Source: Oceanospirillaceae bacterium | Lineage (GTDB): Bacteria; Pseudomonadota; Gammaproteobacteria; Pseudomonadales; Balneatricaceae | Length of the DNA stretch: 38,937 nucleotides | Direction of reading: 5' to 3' | NCBI GenBank assembly: GCA_023954795.1 | Contig: JAGSHA010000003.1 | Location: 1-38,937, forward strand | Shown: positions 9,670 through 20,253 of the stretch, piece by piece | Layout: every line of letters starts with the position of its first letter | How positions within the stretch are numbered: the first letter of the stretch is position 1 | Notes under the pieces: model-generated | Told to the model about the DNA's origin: nothing | Databases searched by the model: none | Seen by the model: only the letters and a program-made list of their open reading frames with translations | Position numbers and translations under genes: made by a program

Positions 9670-9969
9670 GATTAGTCTTACCTTCTTGTTACGTTTTGAA
9701 ATTAAAGCCTTTTTTCTTTTATTAAGGCCTGAGTGCTAAGAAATCGTGGTGTTACTAATGAGGCTCTGACGAGGTATTCCAGTGGGTACATCGTTGTCGG
9801 GCACACGAACACTGCCGAAATTTCAAGCCAAATCAGTATACGCCATTAAGATCAAGTCGCAACTTTAATTATACAGAAAATTTCAAATAATCTTGACGCT
9901 ATAACAAACCGTGGTTAAGGATTTATGACTCGAGATTGTCACTAGGACTATCTTGTATTCTCGTGTGGT

Positions 9970-10581
9970 TTAACGCGTATGTTGTTGCATATAGCGCTCA
10001 ACGGTTTCGACAACCGCTTGAGTATGAGGATCTACTTCCAGATTAACCAAGTCACCGACCTGAGCGTCTCCGAAGACCGTAAGAGAGAGCGTTTCCGGAA
10101 TCAGGTAGACATTAAAACACTGATCTTTTACTTCGCCGATCGTCAGGCTACAGCCATTTAGTGCGACAAATCCTTTTGGCAAAATATACTTCAGCCATTG
10201 TTCGCTGACTTCAAACCAGAGAATGCAGTTATTTTCCGGGCGCTCGATCTTACATATGGAGACCTGATCGTGAATATGACCTGATAGCAGGTGTCCCCCA
10301 ATCTCGTCGCCAAAACGCGCTGCACGCTCAAAGTTAACCTGATCTCCAACCGACAGCTGGCCAAGGTTGGTGACTTTCAGTGTTTCCATAATCAGGTCAA
10401 AGCTGACCAGGCTGCCGCTAAAGGCTGTGACGGTCAGGCACGTGCCATTGACCGCAATGCTGGCACCCAGCTGTAGGTTGTTTGCGTGCTCTGGCGGCAG
10501 TTCCAGCTGCAAACGCATGAATTGATCCTGCTTTTCGATGGATCGGATGGTGGCTTTACCCTGAACAATGCCAGTAAACAT
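9970..10581 (-). CDS. ribE: Riboflavin synthase, alpha subunit
   Basis: MFTGIVQGKATI, GTCLTVT, GGHLLSGHIH, GCSLTIGEV lumazine-binding repeats. Confidence 0.93.
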   Translation of the reverse strand: MFTGIVQGKATIRSIEKQDQFMRLQLELPPEHANNLQLGASIAVNGTCLTVTAFSGSLVSFDLIMETLKVTNLGQLSVGDQVNFERAARFGDEIGGHLLSGHIHDQVSICKIERPENNCILWFEVSEQWLKYILPKGFVALNGCSLTIGEVKDQCFNVYLIPETLSLTVFGDAQVGDLVNLEVDPHTQAVVETVERYMQQHTR

Positions 10582-10664
10582 GTTTTATTTCTCTCAAACT
10601 ACAGATCTGACGACTAAAATCTAACGTAAGCGTATCAGGTTAACGCGATTCAAGGGAGTGTGCG

Positions 10665-11555
10665 ATGAACGTGCTTATTACCGGGGGGACCGGTTTTATT
10701 GGTCAGGCATTTATCAAATGGCGTCAACCACATGGTTTGAACTTTACCTGCATCACCCGCAATCCGAAAAAAGCAAAAAAGCTATTTGGCGATTCTGTTC
10801 GGGCCGTCACCTCGCTGATGGAGGTTGATGGTGAAAAGTTCGATGCGGTAATTAATCTGTGTGGTGAGCCTATTGCGGATCGCCGATGGAGTGAAAAACG
10901 TAAGCAATTGCTGCGCTATAGCAGACTTACAATGACGCACGCGCTAGTGGATTGGATGACGATGTCGGCAAATAAACCCAGTGTGTTTATTAGCGGATCG
11001 GCCATCGGTTATTACGGCACTCATGCCAGTGATGATCTTCTGGTCGAGGCCAGTGCTGTCCGTCAGGGGTTTACCCATTCTCTGTGTGCTGATTGGGAAG
11101 AGGAAGCGTTGCGCGCAGCTGAGCTAGGTGTGCGGGTCTGTCTACTGCGCACAGGAGTAGTACTGGGCAAAGGCGGGGCACTGAAGAAAATGCTGCCGGC
11201 GTTTCGTATGGGGTTAGGTGGGCCAATTGGCACCGGCAAACAGTGGATGTCCTGGATTCATCTGCAGGATGAGCTGAGAGCCATCGACTTTTTGCTGCGT
11301 CATCAGACCTTGCAGGGGGCTTTTAACCTGACTGCACCTGAGGCGAGTCAGAACAGATCATTCGCGGAGGCTTTAGGAAAGGCATTGAAACGTCCCGCGA
11401 AACTACCTTTGCCCCCGTTGGTTGTTGAGCTGATGTTGGGTGACGGCGCTGAGTTGCTTCTTGAAGGGCAGCGTGTTTATCCACAACGTTTGATGCAGGC
11501 GGGTTTCGAGTTTAAGTATCCTGAACTGGATGAGGCTCTGGCGGAGTTATTTTAA
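10665..11555 (+). CDS. TIGR01777-family (YfcH-like) SDR epimerase
   Basis: MNVLITGGTGFIGQAFIKW, NLCGEPIADRRW, SGSAIGYYG, GLGGPIGTGKQWMSWIH. Confidence 0.93.
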   Translation: MNVLITGGTGFIGQAFIKWRQPHGLNFTCITRNPKKAKKLFGDSVRAVTSLMEVDGEKFDAVINLCGEPIADRRWSEKRKQLLRYSRLTMTHALVDWMTMSANKPSVFISGSAIGYYGTHASDDLLVEASAVRQGFTHSLCADWEEEALRAAELGVRVCLLRTGVVLGKGGALKKMLPAFRMGLGGPIGTGKQWMSWIHLQDELRAIDFLLRHQTLQGAFNLTAPEASQNRSFAEALGKALKRPAKLPLPPLVVELMLGDGAELLLEGQRVYPQRLMQAGFEFKYPELDEALAELF

Positions 11556-13189
11556 TAGCTGCCGTAGAGTTTTCGTTCACGGATCTTATCCAATGCCTCG
11601 ATCAGCAGGTCTCCTTTCCAGAGATGCTCTTCATCATGGTTGAGGTGATGTTCCATATCCATCAGTAACAACTGCAAGGTTTGGCTGCCGGAGGCACGGG
11701 CAACGTCTTCATTGTTGTAGATCTCGTCGTCCGGCCATGAGTGCTGCGCCCATTCCAGCAGAAGTATCTGGCTAGCCGCGCAATGGTTCTGGTCGCACGC
11801 CTGAGTCAACTCACCAAAGCTGCTGGCTTCAGCCAGATCGTAGTGTTCGATATCTTCAACGCTGTTTTCCAGCGGAGTGACTTCGGGCACTTTTTCCTGG
11901 CTATTGCGAATACGCTGAAAGGAATATAACCAGCCAAGGCTGGAGATCACCGCCAAGGCGGTCAGTATCCAAATGAGTAACGCGCTCTGGCTGGCTGAAT
12001 CTGGCGTATCCTCTGCCATTTCTGCGGTGTCTGCTGCTGCGACAGTATCACTAAGAGCAACTTTTTCCCCGCTAGCACTTTCTGTGTGACTGGCTGCTGA
12101 GACGTTGATCAAACGCGCTGCCAGAGCGACTTCTTTTTCCCGATCCTGACTGACATCCCACCACGGGATACGTATCTCCTGCAGGGTAATCTCGCCGCGC
12201 TCATAGGGAGTGATTGTCAGTTCTTCAGAGCGTGTACTGATGATGCCTTTGTCGGTCATCTGTTCTTCGAGAATGACGTTATCCAGCTGAATGTCGGCCA
12301 GCTCGTTTTTAAGTGGGCTGAGTGCGGGCAGCTCGGATGCGATGATACCGTGTGCTTCTAACGTCAGTGTGCGTTTAATGGGTTGCCCCATTGTGGTGCT
12401 GTTACGCGGTTGCAGGTTATCTTCAAACAGGACCTGAGTTGTTGGCAGCCAATAGCCCGGTCTTTTTTGATGAGCTTGAGGTAAGACAGCGATCTCAGTG
12501 GCGTTCTTTTGCAGCGGTTGGTCCAGGCTACGGGGTTTGCCATCATTATAAGTGATCGGTTCCAGACGAATCAGACCTGTTTGCTGTGGATAAATACCAT
12601 AGCGACGTTCGAGGACCTGATAACTTTGACCACGAACACGGGTGCTAAAGCGCCGGTCTTCCCCTAGCGGCTTGATGACAGCATCCGTCGTCACGGGGTG
12701 CGAAAGGCGTGCTTCTTCAGGTAAAGGCTGCTTATGGAACAGTTTTACTGTCAGTATGGACTGACTGTGCAGATAGATTTCATTGGTATCCAGTTCTGTT
12801 TCCAGCATCAGCTGACGTGACAGGAGCGGATTGGAACTGCGTTCGTTGGCGAGCACCACTAAAGAGATGGGCAGTGATCTTTCATCACCCACACGGATGG
12901 CCGGGATAGAGATCGCTCCCTGTTTTAGGGGGCGCAGTATAACGCGCCAACGGGTCGTGAAACGGGGTTCACCGCCGGTGTAACTGGAGATTGTCATCTG
13001 CTTGGAGCCCACAATGCGAAACTGAGTACTCAGTGCAGACAGATCAGGATTTTGGCGAACCTTCTGGTCAGCCTCGATGGTCAGTTGCAGGGCTTCCCCC
13101 AGAGTCAGGGTCTGTACGTTCACCTGAGCATTTACCGCCGCCTGTGCGGGCAGGCTCATCAGGGAGCATAACAGTAACAACTTTCGCAT
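11552..13189 (-). CDS. BatD-family protein (signal peptide, beta-rich repeats, C-terminal TM segment)
   Basis: LPAQAAVNAQVNVQTLTLGEALQLTIEADQ..., ERRYGIYPQQTGLIRLEPITYNDG, EITLQEIRIPWWDVSQDRE, TM LLIWILTALAVISSLGWLYSF. Confidence 0.85.
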   Translation of the reverse strand: MRKLLLLCSLMSLPAQAAVNAQVNVQTLTLGEALQLTIEADQKVRQNPDLSALSTQFRIVGSKQMTISSYTGGEPRFTTRWRVILRPLKQGAISIPAIRVGDERSLPISLVVLANERSSNPLLSRQLMLETELDTNEIYLHSQSILTVKLFHKQPLPEEARLSHPVTTDAVIKPLGEDRRFSTRVRGQSYQVLERRYGIYPQQTGLIRLEPITYNDGKPRSLDQPLQKNATEIAVLPQAHQKRPGYWLPTTQVLFEDNLQPRNSTTMGQPIKRTLTLEAHGIIASELPALSPLKNELADIQLDNVILEEQMTDKGIISTRSEELTITPYERGEITLQEIRIPWWDVSQDREKEVALAARLINVSAASHTESASGEKVALSDTVAAADTAEMAEDTPDSASQSALLIWILTALAVISSLGWLYSFQRIRNSQEKVPEVTPLENSVEDIEHYDLAEASSFGELTQACDQNHCAASQILLLEWAQHSWPDDEIYNNEDVARASGSQTLQLLLMDMEHHLNHDEEHLWKGDLLIEALDKIRERKLYGSY

Positions 13190-13320
13190 ATATAGAGCGT
13201 TCCAACGGGCTTCAAATCAGGGCCCGACTATTATGGGTAAAGCGCAGGTGCTAATCAAACTGGATTGTTGCTGTGATCAGACGCGTTGTAAAAGCACAGA
13301 AATATAGCGGTGCTTGCTGG

Positions 13321-13348
13321 ATATATAGGCTAAGTCAGGCTTATATAT
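13321..13348. promoter_or_regulatory. AT-rich inverted repeat upstream of the NAD-GDH gene
   Basis: ATATATAGGC-taagtcag-GCTTATATAT; 10-bp arms with one mismatch. Confidence 0.35.
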
Positions 13349-13400
13349 TATGAGACAGATGCTGACTCGTTGAACTGGTTACTACAAGGATGGATTGGAT

Positions 13401-16400
13401 ATGCCGCGTTATGATGCTGATAGTAAGGCCCAATTACTTTTTCAACTGAGCGAAGAGATTAACAGTCGGTTGCCTGAGGAGCGGGCCCGTGAGTTAAACG
13501 GTTTTATTCGTTTCTATTATGCTTCAGCGTCACCTGTGGATTTCTGTGAATGGCGCCTGGATGATCTTTATGGATCAACGGTAGCCTGTTGGCAGTTTCT
13601 GCAACAGCGTAAACCTGATGAAGCGAAAGTCAGGGTGTTTAACCCGGACTATGAGGCCCACGGTTGGCAGTCCACCCATACCGTTGTAGAAGTGCTGCAT
13701 CAGGATATGCCGTTTATTGTGGACTCTCTGCGCATGGAGCTGAATCAGCGTAACCTGCGAATTCATGCGATTAATAATGCCGTCCTCACCCTCAAGCGCA
13801 ACGAAACCCACCAACTTACCTCCTTGTTAAGTAAAGATAGCCGATCAAAAACCGCACAACGGGAGTGTCTGGTTTCTGTTGAGGTGGATCGCCATACGGA
13901 CCCGGAGCAGCTCGCTGAACTGGAAAGCAGTATCCGCGCGATACTGGAAGATGTTCGTATGGTGGTCGAAGATTTTGAACCGATGATGGCGCAATGTGAT
14001 GCGCTGGAGCAGGTGTTTGGTAGCGCGCTGCACGGATTAGATGAAAATAACATCGCCGAAGTTCGGGCATTTATCGGTTGGCTAAAAAACCATTTTACCT
14101 TTCTTGGCTATGACGAGTTTGAGTTGGTCGAAGAGAACGGGGAGAAGCGTCTAGAAGCTATTATGGGTAGCCAGCTTGGGCTGCTGAAATATTGTGATGA
14201 ACACTGCCGCGAGACACTGGTGAATGAAGGTAACCGGGATGCGGGAGAATTTGTGCTGATCCCCGATATCCTCTCCTTTTCCAAATCGCCCACTAAATCG
14301 AAAGTGCATCGCCCGACCTATCCCGATTACATCAGTCTTAAGCGTTTCGATAAGAAAGGTAAGTTGGTAGGGGAGGCGCGTTTCCTGGGGTTATACACCT
14401 CAAACGTCTATATCCAGAGTTCTCGGATGATTCCGGTGATTCGACATAAGGTTGATCAGGTAATGGAACGCTCTGGTCTGCATTCACAAGGGCATGACTG
14501 GAAGGAATTGCTACAGATTCTGGAGATCTATCCACGAGATGATCTGTTCCAGATCGGGGTTGAAGAGCTGGTCGACACCGCGATGGGGATTTTGCAGATC
14601 CACGAGCGTCGCCAGATCAGGGTGTTTTTGCGGCGTGATCATTTCGGACAGTTTTTTTCCTGTTTGGTGTACGCCCCCCGTGATGTATACAGCACCGAAT
14701 TTCGCTTGGCCGTCGAAGGTATTCTCTGCCGGGAGCTCGGCTGTAATCAGGTGGAATTTAATACCTACTTCTCTGAGTCTATATTGGCACGCACCCAATA
14801 CATCCTGCGCAGTGGTGAAGAAGTTAAAGCAGATATCGATGTACTGGCGCTGGAAGACATGATCCGTGAGGCCGCACGTAGTTGGGGGGATCATCTTTAC
14901 GATGCGCTGGTGGAGTCGATGGGAGAGGAGAATGGTATTGCTGCGTTCCATCGCTATGGTGATACCTTTCCGAATAGTTATCGATCTGACTTTGCTCCCC
15001 GTACCGCAGTTGTTGATATCGGCCATATGATGACGCTGAGTGGCGAGAAGCCACTAGCGTTCAGCTTCTATCGTGCGCTGGAAAAAGATCAAGATACCCT
15101 TAACTTCAAACTATTTAACTTGGGGAGTTCGCTACCCTTATCGGATGTTCTGCCGATTATGGAGAAGCTGGGTTTACGCGTCATTGATGAGCACCCTTAT
15201 CGGATGATTCTGAATAGTGCGGAGATCTGGGTTCATGACTTCAATTTGATCTATACCGGCAAGGCTAAAATTAGCTTTGATGAAGGCAAGGAGCTGTTCG
15301 AAGATGCGTTTCTGAATATCTGGAACGGCAACGCGGAAAGTGATGAATTTAACCGTCTGGTGTTACCGGCTCAGTTAGGCTGGCGTGAAGTGAACATTCT
15401 GCGTGCATACAGTGCGTATATGAAACAGATCCGCTTCAACATCAGTAGTGAAGGGGTCAGTGCCGCCCTGAATAATCAGGTCAGTATCACCGGAAAGTTG
15501 GTGGCGCTATTCGAAGCGCGTTTTGATCCGAGTGAACATTGTGAAGAGCGTCAGAATCAGTTAGAAGCAGACATATTGTCGGCATTGGAGGAGGTGCCGA
15601 GCCTGAATGAAGATCGTGTCATTCGACAATACCTCGCCTTGATTAAAGCAACCCAAAGAACCAATTACTACCAGCTGGAAAAGGGGCATTTGAAGCATTA
15701 TTACGCGTTCAAACTGATGCCTGAGCAGATCCCGAATATCCCGTTGCCACGTCCAATGTTTGAGATCTTTGTGTTTGCGCCATGGGTGGAGGGCGTGCAT
15801 CTGCGTGGCGGCCGTGTCGCACGTGGCGGGCTGCGTTGGTCTGATCGTTATGATGACTATCGCACTGAAGTGCTGGGTTTGGTCAAAGCGCAACAGGTCA
15901 AAAATGCAGTGATTGTACCCGTGGGGGCGAAAGGGGGCTTTGTCGCGAAGCGTCTGAACCCTGATATGGATCGTAAGGCATGGCAGGAGGAGGGGGTTCG
16001 TTGCTACGAGACCTTTATTCGCGGGTTATTGGACGTCACGGACAACCTAAAAGAGGGTGAGGTGTTACGTCCGGCTGATGTTGTGGTGCATGACGACGAC
16101 GACAGTTATCTGGTTGTTGCGGCTGATAAGGGCACGGCGACATTCTCTGACATCGCCAATCGTATCTCCGAAGAGTATGACTTTTGGCTGGGGGATGCTT
16201 TTGCGTCCGGTGGTAGTCAGGGCTATGACCATAAGGCCATGGGCATTACCGCCAAAGGCGCCTGGGTCTCCGTTGAACGGCATTTTCGTGAGATTGGCAT
16301 CAATACCGATAAAGATGATTTTACGGTGGTGGGTATTGGGGATATGGCGGGTGATGTGTTTGGTAACGGTATGTTGCTGTCGAAACACATTCGTCTGGTG

Positions 16401-18263
16401 GCGGCGTTTAACCATATGCACATCTTTATCGATCCCAATCCGGATGCCGCACGAAGCTGGAAAGAGCGTCGACGGTTGTTTGATCTGCCGCGCTCCAGTT
16501 GGAGTGATTACAACACCAAATTGATCTCTGCGGGAGGCGGGGTTTTCTCGCGCGAGACAAAAGCGATCAAACTCAGTGAGGAAGTGAAGTCTTTCACTGG
16601 ATTAACCGAGAAAAGTGTAACCCCAGCCGAGCTGATCTCTGCATTGATGGCTGCACCGGTTGATCTGATCTGGAACGGTGGCATCGGCACCTATGTTAAA
16701 GCGCAGAGTGAAAGCCACTCTGATGTCGGGGATAAAGCCAACGATGCCTTACGTATCAATGCGAACCAGCTGCGCTGCCGAGTGATTGGCGAGGGTGGCA
16801 ATCTGGGGATGACACAGCTGGCACGTATTGAATATGCGTTAGCGGGTGGCTGCATGAATACCGATTTTATCGATAATGCAGGTGGCGTGGATTGTTCTGA
16901 CCACGAGGTGAACATCAAGATTCTGTTAAATCAGATCGTATCCGATGGTGACTTAACAGATAAGCAGCGTAACCGGTTGTTGGAGGATATGACCGAGGCG
17001 GTCGCTGAACTGGTATTAAAGAACAACTATCGTCAGGTACAAGCGATCAGTATGGCTCAGGCACGTTCCTTTGGGGGAATGGCGGAGTATCGGCGGTTTA
17101 TTTCGACGCTGGAGCAGGACGGTAAGCTGAACCGAGCATTGGAATTTATCCCTGAAGATGATGCGTTGGCTGAGCGTAAGAGTGCCGGGCAAGGTTTAAC
17201 CCGGCCAGAGATGTCGGTGTTGATCTCCTACAGCAAAGCCGATCTGAAAGAAGCGTTAATCAAAGCGCGCGTGGCCGATGATCCATACCTGTCACGAGAG
17301 CTGGGAACCGCTTTTCCAACCGTATTAGCAGAGCAATACATGCCTCAAATGCAGCAGCATCGTCTGCGGCGGGAGATCGTTGCTACGCAGATCGCGAATC
17401 ACATTGTGAACCTGATGGGGATTAATTTTGTTGATCGCTTGCGTGCGTCGACAGGCGCAGATGATGCGGCAATTGCGCGGGCTTATGTGCTGGCGCGGGA
17501 TATTCTGGATCTCGGTCGGGTCTGGGAGCAGATCGAAGCACTGGATTTCAAGGTGGCGGCGGATATCCAGATCCAGATGATGAATGATTTACAGCACTTG
17601 GCTCGGCGCACAACACGCTGGTTTGTGCGGAATCGCCGATCAGAGTTGAATTGTAGCGATGAGGCCCAGTTGTTTACCGCGCAGCTTGGCAAGGTCAGTA
17701 AGAAGCTAGGTGAATTACTGTGTGGCGAGCCTAAAGTGATCTGGGATCAGGCGTATCAGCGATATCTGGATGCGGGTGTGCCGCAACGTCTGGCAGAACA
17801 GGTTGCGGGTGCGAGGAGTTTATACAGTGCGTTGGGAATTATCGAGGTGGCTCAAGAGACCCGTATCGGTGTCGAAACGGTGGCTCATGCCTATTTTGAG
17901 CTGGGGGAGCGTCTGGGATTGCAATGGTTCGCACGCCAGCTGAACGAACTGGAAGTGGATAACTACTGGCAGGCACTGGCCCGCGAGGCATTCCGCGATG
18001 ACATGGATTGGCAGCAGCGTGCGTTGATATCTAACGTATTGGGGTATTATCGTCGTGGTCGAACCATGCCTGATGTGGTGGCGCAGTGGGCCGATACCAA
18101 TGCCATGCACGTGCAGCGTTGGCAAAATGTTCTGACGGAGTTAAAAAGTGCGGAACGGGAGGAATATGCGATGTACACTGTCGCCGTGCGCGAACTCTTT
18201 GATCTGGCTAAAAATAGTGAGTTTAGCGAATCCACCGAAACAGAATATAACGCAATAGAATAA
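13401..18263 (+). CDS. gdhB: NAD-specific glutamate dehydrogenase, large ~180 kDa class
   Basis: About 1620 aa; RGGRVARGGLRWSDRYDDYRTEVLGLVKAQQVKNAVIVPVGAKGGFV and IGDMAGDVFGNGMLLS. ATG 13401 preferred over TTG 13395. Confidence 0.95.
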   Translation: MPRYDADSKAQLLFQLSEEINSRLPEERARELNGFIRFYYASASPVDFCEWRLDDLYGSTVACWQFLQQRKPDEAKVRVFNPDYEAHGWQSTHTVVEVLHQDMPFIVDSLRMELNQRNLRIHAINNAVLTLKRNETHQLTSLLSKDSRSKTAQRECLVSVEVDRHTDPEQLAELESSIRAILEDVRMVVEDFEPMMAQCDALEQVFGSALHGLDENNIAEVRAFIGWLKNHFTFLGYDEFELVEENGEKRLEAIMGSQLGLLKYCDEHCRETLVNEGNRDAGEFVLIPDILSFSKSPTKSKVHRPTYPDYISLKRFDKKGKLVGEARFLGLYTSNVYIQSSRMIPVIRHKVDQVMERSGLHSQGHDWKELLQILEIYPRDDLFQIGVEELVDTAMGILQIHERRQIRVFLRRDHFGQFFSCLVYAPRDVYSTEFRLAVEGILCRELGCNQVEFNTYFSESILARTQYILRSGEEVKADIDVLALEDMIREAARSWGDHLYDALVESMGEENGIAAFHRYGDTFPNSYRSDFAPRTAVVDIGHMMTLSGEKPLAFSFYRALEKDQDTLNFKLFNLGSSLPLSDVLPIMEKLGLRVIDEHPYRMILNSAEIWVHDFNLIYTGKAKISFDEGKELFEDAFLNIWNGNAESDEFNRLVLPAQLGWREVNILRAYSAYMKQIRFNISSEGVSAALNNQVSITGKLVALFEARFDPSEHCEERQNQLEADILSALEEVPSLNEDRVIRQYLALIKATQRTNYYQLEKGHLKHYYAFKLMPEQIPNIPLPRPMFEIFVFAPWVEGVHLRGGRVARGGLRWSDRYDDYRTEVLGLVKAQQVKNAVIVPVGAKGGFVAKRLNPDMDRKAWQEEGVRCYETFIRGLLDVTDNLKEGEVLRPADVVVHDDDDSYLVVAADKGTATFSDIANRISEEYDFWLGDAFASGGSQGYDHKAMGITAKGAWVSVERHFREIGINTDKDDFTVVGIGDMAGDVFGNGMLLSKHIRLVAAFNHMHIFIDPNPDAARSWKERRRLFDLPRSSWSDYNTKLISAGGGVFSRETKAIKLSEEVKSFTGLTEKSVTPAELISALMAAPVDLIWNGGIGTYVKAQSESHSDVGDKANDALRINANQLRCRVIGEGGNLGMTQLARIEYALAGGCMNTDFIDNAGGVDCSDHEVNIKILLNQIVSDGDLTDKQRNRLLEDMTEAVAELVLKNNYRQVQAISMAQARSFGGMAEYRRFISTLEQDGKLNRALEFIPEDDALAERKSAGQGLTRPEMSVLISYSKADLKEALIKARVADDPYLSRELGTAFPTVLAEQYMPQMQQHRLRREIVATQIANHIVNLMGINFVDRLRASTGADDAAIARAYVLARDILDLGRVWEQIEALDFKVAADIQIQMMNDLQHLARRTTRWFVRNRRSELNCSDEAQLFTAQLGKVSKKLGELLCGEPKVIWDQAYQRYLDAGVPQRLAEQVAGARSLYSALGIIEVAQETRIGVETVAHAYFELGERLGLQWFARQLNELEVDNYWQALAREAFRDDMDWQQRALISNVLGYYRRGRTMPDVVAQWADTNAMHVQRWQNVLTELKSAEREEYAMYTVAVRELFDLAKNSEFSESTETEYNAIE

Positions 18264-18312
18264 TAAGGCTGGCGACGATGTTTTGTGGTCAGTGATACGT
18301 TTAAGTACAGCA

Positions 18313-18534
18313 ATGAATGAAATAGTATTTGATCTCCATCTGCCCGCTGAAGAGTATCTGCGGGTGTATCAAGGCAGTGCCCGTGATGTTGTGACCCGGG
18401 CACTGGATGGCAGGCGGGTGCGTTTTCCCGCGCATATCCTAAAGCCTTATCTCCTGCATCATGGGATTTCAGGCCGTTTCCGGATCAGTTTTGATCGCAA
18501 CGGGCGTTTTCAGAAGATTGAAAAACTGGCGTAA
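18313..18534 (+). CDS. DUF2835-family protein
   Basis: MNEIVFDLHLPAEEYLRVYQGSARDVVTRALDGRRVRFPAHILKPYLLHHGISGRFRISFDRNGRFQKIEKL; matches DUF2835 as I recall it. Confidence 0.8.
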   Translation: MNEIVFDLHLPAEEYLRVYQGSARDVVTRALDGRRVRFPAHILKPYLLHHGISGRFRISFDRNGRFQKIEKLA

Positions 18535-18631
18535 CTCTGGGTTCCCTATGGGACTGCCCTGTTAATAAAGGGCTGGGTCGCCTATAATCTGCGGCAAATT
18601 TTTCCAATGCAGAATACGCCGAGTACCCCGC

Positions 18632-19657
18632 ATGCTATATCCTCTCGCTCGATCCCTGATGTTCCGCTTTGATCCAGAAACGTCCCATGAAGTGGCGTTG
18701 CACACGATGAACATCGCATCTGATCTTGGTTTCCACAAATTGATGGGGGCTGCTGAGATTAGCGATCCGGTTGAGGTGATGGGGTTGTCCTTCCCAAACC
18801 GTGTGGGTCTGGCGGCAGGTCTGGATAAAAACGGTATCGCTGTTGATGGCCTGGCGGCGATGGGATTTGGCTTTGTTGAAGTGGGTACAGTGACACCTCG
18901 CCCGCAGGCGGGCAATCCAAAGCCGCGTTTATTCCGTCTTCCAGAGCAGAGTGCGATTATTAACCGCATGGGCTTTAATAACGACGGCGTTGATCATCTG
19001 CTGAAAAACCTGCAGAAGAGCACGTATAAAGGCATTCTGGGTATCAACATTGGTAAGAACAAAGATACTCCGAACGAAAAAGCCAACGATGATTACCTGT
19101 ACTGTATGCGCAAAGTGTATGACCGCGCGTCTTATATCACCGTTAACGTTTCGTCTCCTAATACTCCGGGGCTGCGCACGCTGCAATACGGCGAGTCGCT
19201 GAACAGCTTGCTGGATGCACTGAAATCTGAGCAGGTGCGTCAGGCTAAATTGCATGATCGCTATGTACCGATTGCGGTAAAAATTGCACCGGATATGGAA
19301 GAGGAAGAGTTCGAGCTGGTGGCTTCTTCTCTGAAAGCTTATGAGATGGATGCCGTCATTGCGACCAATACAACCTTGTCGCGTGAAGGTGTCGAAGGCT
19401 CTCCGTTTGCACAGGAAGCAGGTGGCCTCTCGGGTGCGCCTGTGCGCAATAAGTCGACCCGTGCGATTCGCATTTTGTCGAATGCACTGGATGGTGCGCT
19501 GCCGATTATCGGAGTGGGTGGTATCACTGAAGGATTTGATGCGGCAGAGAAGATTGAGGCGGGTGCAAGTCTGGTTCAAATCTACTCCGGTTTTATCTAC
19601 CACGGACCTCAGCTTGTTACAGATTCTGTGCGCGCTATTCAGGCTCTAAAAGGTTAA
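18632..19657 (+). CDS. pyrD: Dihydroorotate dehydrogenase (quinone), class 2
   Basis: [76 protein letters not shown]. Confidence 0.97.
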   Translation: MLYPLARSLMFRFDPETSHEVALHTMNIASDLGFHKLMGAAEISDPVEVMGLSFPNRVGLAAGLDKNGIAVDGLAAMGFGFVEVGTVTPRPQAGNPKPRLFRLPEQSAIINRMGFNNDGVDHLLKNLQKSTYKGILGINIGKNKDTPNEKANDDYLYCMRKVYDRASYITVNVSSPNTPGLRTLQYGESLNSLLDALKSEQVRQAKLHDRYVPIAVKIAPDMEEEEFELVASSLKAYEMDAVIATNTTLSREGVEGSPFAQEAGGLSGAPVRNKSTRAIRILSNALDGALPIIGVGGITEGFDAAEKIEAGASLVQIYSGFIYHGPQLVTDSVRAIQALKG

Positions 19658-19672
19658 TTCAGCGCTATACGA

Positions 19673-19703
19673 GAGAAGCTCCCTTGGTGGGGGAGCTTCT
19701 CGA
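19673..19703. terminator. Strong hairpin between convergent pyrD and rmf
   Basis: GAGAAGCTCCC-type 11-bp perfect stem (gagAAGCTCCC...GGGAGCTTctc) without a flanking U tract on either strand. Confidence 0.5.
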
Positions 19704-19722
19704 AATTAGTATGCCGAAGCTG

Positions 19723-19929
19723 TTAATGAAGTGACGGATTCATCTGAATCGAGGATACGCCAGTCTGGCCGCCCCAGTGGGCTTCACGGCCTTCGCGCCA
19801 GCCGCTCATCCAGTGGCTACGCAGTTCTATAGTGCTAACAGGGCAAAAGTCCCGGGACTTACCATCAAGACCTGCCTTAAAACCACGGTTGAAAAGGGAA
19901 GAGGTACGATCTCGTTTCTGTCTCTTCAT
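19723..19929 (-). CDS. rmf: Ribosome modulation factor
   Basis: MKRQKRDRTSSLFNRGFKAGLDGKSRDFCPVSTIELRSHWMSGWREGREAHWGG; typical RMF. Confidence 0.96.
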   Translation of the reverse strand: MKRQKRDRTSSLFNRGFKAGLDGKSRDFCPVSTIELRSHWMSGWREGREAHWGGQTGVSSIQMNPSLH

Positions 19930-20253
19930 CTGTTGGAGCCTCTCTGTTTGATTAGTCTTGAGTTGAGAGCAGATACCAGAGACTTGGTATCCTGTGCTTA
20001 TCTGTGACGCAATCTTTAAATGTGCGCTTCACAGAACTATATTCATATCGAAAAAACCGGCGCTTTACGATTTAAATTAGCTATCTTGTTACGGTGTTGT
20101 AATAAAAATAACCCGAGCGCTAGTGCAAAAACTGAACGTATTCATCAGCTTAACAAGGGGTGTCAGACACTCATTTAAGCATGAATAGTTTTATAGAAAT
20201 ATTGATTAGCATTGAACTGAATTCAGCTTATCTCTGAAAACTTACGTAGGTAT

